Source: Streptomyces humidus
GTDB taxonomy: Bacteria > Actinomycetota > Actinomycetes > Streptomycetales > Streptomycetaceae
Reading direction: 5' to 3'
DNA length: 64,000 nucleotides
Assembly: GCF_014649655.1 (NCBI RefSeq)
Contig: NZ_BMTL01000010.1
Location: forward strand, 186,001-250,000
Position 1 is the stretch's first letter, and every line of letters begins with the position of its first letter. The notes below the pieces were generated by a model. It saw nothing but the letters and a program-made list of their open reading frames with translations. It was not told where the DNA came from and searched no databases. This document shows, in pieces, positions 59,519 to 64,000 of the stretch. Both the position numbers and the translations under genes were made by a program.

Positions 59519-60277
59519 TTACCGGGCCGTCGCCGTCACCCGCTCGCTCTCCACCCGCTGGGCCACGGTCTCCTCGCCGGCCTCCGACAGGTTCCGGCAC
59601 AGCACCACGGAGCCGCCGCTCGCCAGCGGCGCGTAGAGCCCCGCGCTCAGCCCCTCCCACGTGTCGTACGGCAGCCCCGACAGCAGTCGCGACCCGGGCC
59701 CGGTCAGCCCCAGCCCCGAGGCCTCGGCCCGAGCCCGCTCCACGACCTCGGCGCCGGTGTACTCGGCCCCGGCGACGATCAGCGCGGGCTCCTCGGGGTC
59801 CACCGGGGCGTACGGGGCGAACCGGTCCCCGAAGCTCGGGACGTCCACGGCGTAGTCGTCGTACCCCTCCGGAGGCCCCGGCACGAACCGCCGGCCGAGC
59901 GGGGCCAGTGACAGCGCGTAGCGCTCGCCCCGGCACGCCAGCCCCGCCTCGAAGTGCCCGGGCCCGGCCACGACGAAGTCCGCCCGCGACGGATCCCCGG
60001 CCATGTCCGCGACGACCCCGGTCTCCGCACACGCCAGCAGCCACACCGCCGTCTGCCAGTGCGCGGGCAGCAGCAGCGCGACCCGGTCGCCCGGCTCGGC
60101 CGACAGGCCGTCCTGGAGGAGGTTCGCGGTCTTGGCCACCCAGTTGGCGAAGGTGGCCACGGACAATTCGACCCGTTCGCCCGTGGCGTCGTCGTAGAAG
60201 GTCACCAGGGGGCGCGCGGGGTCCGCGGCGAGTGCGGAACGCAGCAGGTCGGCAGGGGTGCGATCGGTGGCAGTCAC
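59519..60277 (-). CDS. AMP-binding-like protein (TIGR03089 type)
   Basis: This 252-residue protein resembles only the N-terminal third of adenylate-forming enzymes (DLLRSALAADPARPLVTFYD, GERVELSVATFANWVAKTAN, LLLPAHWQTAVWLLACAETG), the pattern of the actinobacterial TIGR03089 family. Without an adenylation core (no complete P-loop SGTTG-type motif) it is unlikely to be active as a ligase. GTG at 60277 is preferred: TACGCT lies seven bases upstream with no ribosome site. Role unknown. Confidence 0.75.
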   Translation of the reverse strand: MTATDRTPADLLRSALAADPARPLVTFYDDATGERVELSVATFANWVAKTANLLQDGLSAEPGDRVALLLPAHWQTAVWLLACAETGVVADMAGDPSRADFVVAGPGHFEAGLACRGERYALSLAPLGRRFVPGPPEGYDDYAVDVPSFGDRFAPYAPVDPEEPALIVAGAEYTGAEVVERARAEASGLGLTGPGSRLLSGLPYDTWEGLSAGLYAPLASGGSVVLCRNLSEAGEETVAQRVESERVTATAR

Positions 60278-60417
60278 CCGCAGAAGCGTACGCGCCGCGC
60301 GTGCCGCCGCACCGGCCGCCGGCCGTTCGCGGAGCCACCGGTTCGGCCGAACGGACACCAACGGCCCGTCAATTCCCCGATGGACAGATATCTATGGCTA
60401 TGTCCAGGATCGTTGAC

Positions 60418-62169
60418 ATGCGTGGATTGCTTGCTTCCTCGATCGGCGTCACCTGCGCGGCGGCTCTCGCCCTCCCGCTGACGCCGCCCGCCGACGCGGC
60501 GACGGTGCGACCGGCACCGGCTGCGGAGGCGGCGTCCGCCGGGACCGTCAGGGCCACGGGCCCCGGCACCCGGACCACTCCAACCCGTCCCGGCGGCACC
60601 GGCGTTCGCGGTCTTCCTCGAGTTCCCGGTGCTCCCGGAGTTCCCGACCTCCCTGGCAGCACCCAGTCGCTGCCCCTCGCCCCTCTCACCGGCGACCGTG
60701 CCCTCGGCGGCTCGGGTCAGGGCCTGTCCCGCCGGGACGTGCGCCGCTTCTCCCTCGTCGGCGTCGTCTGGGACGACCCGTCCGCCGAACTCCACGGCCA
60801 CGTCCAGGTCCGTACCCGCCCGGCCGGCAGCGACGCCTGGTCGGGCTGGCAGGACGTCGAGACCCACAACACCGACCACGGCGCCGACCCCGGCACCGCC
60901 GAGAGAGCCTCGGGCCGGGTCCGCGGCGCCACGGCCCCGCTCTGGGTCGGCGACTCCGACGGCGTCGAGGTCCGCGTCCGGCCGGAGACCGAACGTCGCA
61001 CAGAGGAGACGGGTCGCGGCACCCGCACCGTCTCGACCGTCGCCCCGCTCCCCGCCGGCCTGCGCCTGGACCTCGTCGACCCGGGCGAGGCGGCTCCCGG
61101 AAACGTTTCCGCGGGCCCGCCGAGCGGCCGGGCGCTGCCGCGGAGAGCCGACCCGCCTGGCATGGAGGAGGCCGTGGACGGCACCGGCGTCGAGGCGGCC
61201 TGGACGGCAGCGGCGAACGCCGCGGCGCCGAAGACGACCGACATGTGGGGCGACGCGGCGACCGACGCCGCGACCGACACGGCGTCCGGCACGGCCTCTG
61301 ACTCGTCCGCCGACACGGCGTCCGACTCCTCCGCCGGCACAGCCTCTGACTCGTCGGCCGGCACAACGGACGACATGCCGGCGGACACGGTGGACGACGT
61401 TCCGGCCGACATGTCGGGCGAGGCCGTCGCGGCCTCCGCCGCCAACGATCTCCTCGCCCCGCTCGGCGCCCTCGAGATCCCGGGCCTGGACCGCCCGGCC
61501 ACCGAACGTGAACTCCTCGCCCTGCGCGGCGACGAGTTGACGCAGGCCCAGCGGACCAAGCCGTACATCGGACCGCGCCCGAGCATCGTCACGCGTCGCG
61601 GCTGGGGCGCCGACGAGAGCCTGCGCGAGAGCGGCTTCCGCTACACGACGAAGGTCAAGGCCGCGTTCGTGCACCACACGGCGTCGGGCAACAGCTACAC
61701 CTGCGCCCAGGCCCCGTCCGTCATCCGCGGAATCTACCGCTACCACGTCAAGAGCATGGGCTGGCGGGACATCGGCTACAACTTCCTCGTCGACAAGTGC
61801 GGGAAGGTCTACGAGGGCCGCGCCGGGGGAGTGGCGAAGCCGGTTCTCGGCGCCCACACCCTCGGGTTCAACACCAACAGCATGGGGATCGCCGTCCTCG
61901 GCACCTTCGGCAGCGCCAAGCCCAACGCCGCCACGGTCGACGCCGTCGCCCGCCTGACGGCGTGGAAGCTCGGCCTCTTCGGGGCGGACCCGAAGGGGAA
62001 GACATACCTGACGTCCGGAGGTGGCAACCTCTACGGAAAGGGAAAGAGCGTACGACTGAACGTGATCTCGGGTCACCGGGACGGGTTCGCCACCGAGTGT
62101 CCCGGCAAACAGCTCTACGGCAAGCTCGGCTCGGCCCGCTCCACCGCGGCGCTCTACCAGGGGCGCTGA
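60418..62169 (+). CDS. Secreted PGRP/N-acetylmuramoyl-L-alanine amidase
   Basis: This 583-residue secreted protein has a signal peptide (about 1-27, ending PPADAA) and a long N-terminal region with beta motifs SLVGVVWDDPSAELHGHVQV. An Ala/Ser/Asp/Thr-rich repeat linker (about 280-325) follows, then a C-terminal amidase_2/PGRP domain (about 385-583). The domain shows SIVTRRGWGADES, AFVHHTASGN, YNFLVDKCGKVYEGR, ISGHRDGFATECPGKQLY. Both zinc His (VHHTA, GHRD) and the Cys in ECPG are present. It should cleave the amide between MurNAc and the peptide. I start at the ATG at 60418 with AGGAT upstream; ATGs at 60394 and 60400 are alternatives. Confidence 0.88.
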   Translation: MRGLLASSIGVTCAAALALPLTPPADAATVRPAPAAEAASAGTVRATGPGTRTTPTRPGGTGVRGLPRVPGAPGVPDLPGSTQSLPLAPLTGDRALGGSGQGLSRRDVRRFSLVGVVWDDPSAELHGHVQVRTRPAGSDAWSGWQDVETHNTDHGADPGTAERASGRVRGATAPLWVGDSDGVEVRVRPETERRTEETGRGTRTVSTVAPLPAGLRLDLVDPGEAAPGNVSAGPPSGRALPRRADPPGMEEAVDGTGVEAAWTAAANAAAPKTTDMWGDAATDAATDTASGTASDSSADTASDSSAGTASDSSAGTTDDMPADTVDDVPADMSGEAVAASAANDLLAPLGALEIPGLDRPATERELLALRGDELTQAQRTKPYIGPRPSIVTRRGWGADESLRESGFRYTTKVKAAFVHHTASGNSYTCAQAPSVIRGIYRYHVKSMGWRDIGYNFLVDKCGKVYEGRAGGVAKPVLGAHTLGFNTNSMGIAVLGTFGSAKPNAATVDAVARLTAWKLGLFGADPKGKTYLTSGGGNLYGKGKSVRLNVISGHRDGFATECPGKQLYGKLGSARSTAALYQGR

Positions 62170-62186
62170 ACCGGCCGCTCGCGTCC

Positions 62187-62223
62187 GGGAACTCCGGGGC
62201 CCGGGGGAGGCCCCGGAGTTCCC
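62187..62223 (+). terminator. 15-bp hairpin after the amidase gene
   Basis: GGGAACTCCGGGGCC (62187-62201) pairs perfectly with 62209-62223 across a seven-base loop, 18 bases after the stop. Confidence 0.85.
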
Positions 62224-62404
62224 GTGGTCCCCGGACGGCCGAGCGCGCATCCGGATGGGGGCACATTCCGCAGCCGTCGGGGGGACAGTCCGCCGGGACC
62301 GGGACGGAACGCCCACGCCCTGGAAGTCGCCACTCAAGGGTCTGCATACACTGGCCGGCCGAATGACAGTTCGGCCGGTCCCGGCAGGAAGCAGAGACGA
62401 CAAG

Positions 62405-63487
62405 GTGACTGAAGCGATCCTCCTGGTCGGCGGCAAGGGCACCAGGCTGCGCCCGCTCACGGTGCACACGCCCAAGCCCATGGTCAGGGCGGCGGGGGTG
62501 CCGTTCCTCACGCACCAGCTGGCGCGGGCGCGAGCGGCGGGCGTGGACCACATCGTCCTGGCGACGAGCTACCTGGCCGAGGTCTTCGAACCGTACTTCG
62601 GCGACGGCTCGGCCCTGGGCCTGCACATCGAGTACGTGACGGAGGACGAACCCCTCGGCACCGGCGGCGCGATCCGCAATGTGGCGTCCCGCCTCACCTC
62701 GGCCCCGGACGACCCGGTCCTGGTCTTCAACGGAGACATCCTCACCGGCCTGGACATCGGACGTCTGGTGGCCACCCACGAGACGACGGGGGCGGACGTC
62801 TCCCTGCACCTCACGCAGGTGACGGACCCGCGCGCCTACGGCCTGGTCCCCACGGACGGGACGGGCAGGGTCCTGGCGTTCCTGGAGAAGCCCCAGACCC
62901 CCGAGGAGATCGTCACCGACCAGATCAACGCGGGGGCGTACGTCTTCCGCCGCTCGGTGATCGACACGATCCCGCCGGGCCGTCCGGTGTCGGTGGAGCG
63001 CGAGACCTTCCCCGGCCTCCTCTCGGCCGGGGCGCACCTCCAGGGCATGGTCGACTCGACGTACTGGCTGGACCTGGGCACCCCGGCGGCGTTCGTGCGC
63101 GGCTCGGCCGACCTGGTCCTGGGGCGGGCCCCGTCTCCCGCGGTCCCCGGCCGCTGCGGCGACCGTCTGATCCTGCCGACGGCGCGGGTCGCTCCCGACG
63201 CGAAGCTGACGGGCGGCACGGTGGTGGGCGAGGGCGCGTTCGTCGCGGAGGGCGCCCGGGTCTTCGGCTCGACGATCCTGCCGGGCGCGGTCATCGAACC
63301 CGGCGCCGTCATCACCGACTCGCTCATCGGCGCCCGGGCCCGCGTCGGCGAACGCTCCGTCCTCACCGGGACGGTCATCGGCGACGGCGCGGTCGTCGGC
63401 CCGGACAACGAACTCCGCGAGGGCGCGAGAGTGTGGTGCGACGCGAGAATCCCGGCCGGCGCGGTCCGCTTCTCCTCGGACCAGTGA
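62405..63487 (+). CDS. Sugar-1-phosphate nucleotidyltransferase (mannose-1-phosphate guanylyltransferase type)
   Basis: The 360-residue enzyme activates a sugar phosphate with a nucleotide. It begins EAILLVGGKGTRLRPLTVHT (signature of the family), continues PKPMVRAAGVPFLTHQL, VFNGDILTGLDI and GALVWLD-like DSTYWLDLGTPA. A C-terminal left-handed beta-helix with hexapeptide repeats follows (VAPDAKLTGGTVVGEGAFVA, GAVIEPGAVITDSLIGARAR). The combination is typical of actinobacterial mannose-1-phosphate guanylyltransferases; glucose-1-phosphate cannot be excluded. GTG at 62405 is chosen by homology; an ATG at 62363 is possible. GDP-mannose would feed glycans and lipoglycans. Confidence 0.85.
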   Translation: MTEAILLVGGKGTRLRPLTVHTPKPMVRAAGVPFLTHQLARARAAGVDHIVLATSYLAEVFEPYFGDGSALGLHIEYVTEDEPLGTGGAIRNVASRLTSAPDDPVLVFNGDILTGLDIGRLVATHETTGADVSLHLTQVTDPRAYGLVPTDGTGRVLAFLEKPQTPEEIVTDQINAGAYVFRRSVIDTIPPGRPVSVERETFPGLLSAGAHLQGMVDSTYWLDLGTPAAFVRGSADLVLGRAPSPAVPGRCGDRLILPTARVAPDAKLTGGTVVGEGAFVAEGARVFGSTILPGAVIEPGAVITDSLIGARARVGERSVLTGTVIGDGAVVGPDNELREGARVWCDARIPAGAVRFSSDQ

Positions 63488-64000
63488 CGGCCGGGGCGTC
63501 ACCCCGGCTGCACCACCGCCGCCGAGGGTGAGACCGGCTGCCGCGAGCAGGGGCGGGGCGCCGAGGACACCCTGCCCGGACGGAAACGAACGGGCAGGGC
63601 AGCCGACACCGAAACCGTCCCTGAACGGCGAGCCCGCCGCGGCGCAACCTGGTCGGTGAACGGGCGGCGAGGGGCGGGTGTCCCTGAGCGGGGTGAGCGG
63701 AAGGCGCGGGGCGTGAGCCCCTGGGCGGGGGACGGGTGGGGGACGGGTGGGGCCGAGGGCGAGGCCCTGAACGTCCCTGGGCAGGGGACGGGCGGGGCCG
63801 GGGTGAGCCCCTGAATGGGAGACTGACGGGACGAGGGCGGTGAAGTCCCGGCCGGGAACGGCGGGCGCGCCGGGGCGCAACCCGGTCGCGAACCGGCCGA
63901 GGGCGACGGACCTCTCGGCCGTGGGGCCGCTGCGGCCCCGCCTCTTCGGCCGAGCCCACGCAGCCCCTCACAACCTCCCGATGTCCCCGCGGGTCATCCG
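63488..64000. other. Non-coding G-rich region to the end of the window
   Basis: About 510 bases with no believable gene. It is G-rich on the plus strand and holds an 11-base unit repeated in tandem (GGGGACGGGTG at 63728-63738 and 63739-63749) and GTGAGCCCCTG twice (63713 and 63803). A gene may begin or end just past the window. Confidence 0.55.

Noticed and set aside
63488-64000. Gene on the minus strand at the right edge
   Set aside because: Frames here consist of Pro/Arg/Gly repeats matching the G-rich DNA and no start is supported.

Overview
The window is chromosomal DNA of a Streptomyces-type actinomycete. GC is very high, third codon positions are almost all G or C, many starts are GTG or TTG, and stop/start overlaps of the GTGA or ATGA type are common. 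It carries a leucyl tRNA with a UAA anticodon that matches bldA, next to a Streptomyces-style SigB-family sigma switch. Gene content and order recall the part of the S. coelicolor chromosome that holds bldA, the hut genes, sigI, purEK and a cluster of LytR-CpsA-Psr (LCP) genes. This comes from memory and was not searched. I see no prophage, insertion sequence, CRISPR array or biosynthetic gene cluster.

Layout. 1-5.7 kb: tail of a probable cyclopropane-fatty-acid-synthase-like methyltransferase, an FtsX-type ABC exporter pair, bldA, and pobA. 5.9-13.6 kb: a Bax-inhibitor-like membrane protein, small hypotheticals, a thiolase with a TetR-type operator upstream, an SGNH hydrolase and cystathionine beta-synthase. 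13.9-17.5 kb: an Lrp/AsnC regulator followed by a 989-residue three-domain protein (kinase fold, M23-like insert, class-III aminotransferase). 18-22 kb: an RpiR-type regulator, then a four-gene Roadblock/LC7 and DUF4388-like operon without a GTPase. 22.4-28.1 kb: a histidine-degradation operon (hutU, M20 amidohydrolase, hutF, hutI). 28.4-30.8 kb: sigI facing away from its probable anti-anti-sigma and anti-sigma genes (arsI, prsI).

30.8-35.7 kb: a C-rich repeat region, then four tightly coupled surface-protein genes, two of which end in LPXTG/LAXTG-type sorting signals. 35.8-46.4 kb: a peptide transporter, a two-component system, GtrA, purK-purE, an M19 dipeptidase followed by a paralogue that has lost its metal ligands, two VOC proteins and a divergent CGNR-type regulator with an obvious operator array. 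46.6-63.5 kb: UDP-glucose dehydrogenase, acyl-CoA dehydrogenase, thioesterase, five LCP ligases around a family-2 glycosyltransferase, an AMP-binding-like protein, a PGRP-type amidase and a sugar-1-phosphate nucleotidyltransferase. The last block has the composition of a cell-wall glycopolymer locus: nucleotide-sugar supply, glycosyl transfer, attachment to peptidoglycan and wall turnover.

The best candidates for undescribed biology are the GTPase-less Roadblock operon, the fused kinase/phospho-lyase-like enzyme with its AsnC regulator, the four-gene surface-protein operon and the metal-less dipeptidase paralogue.
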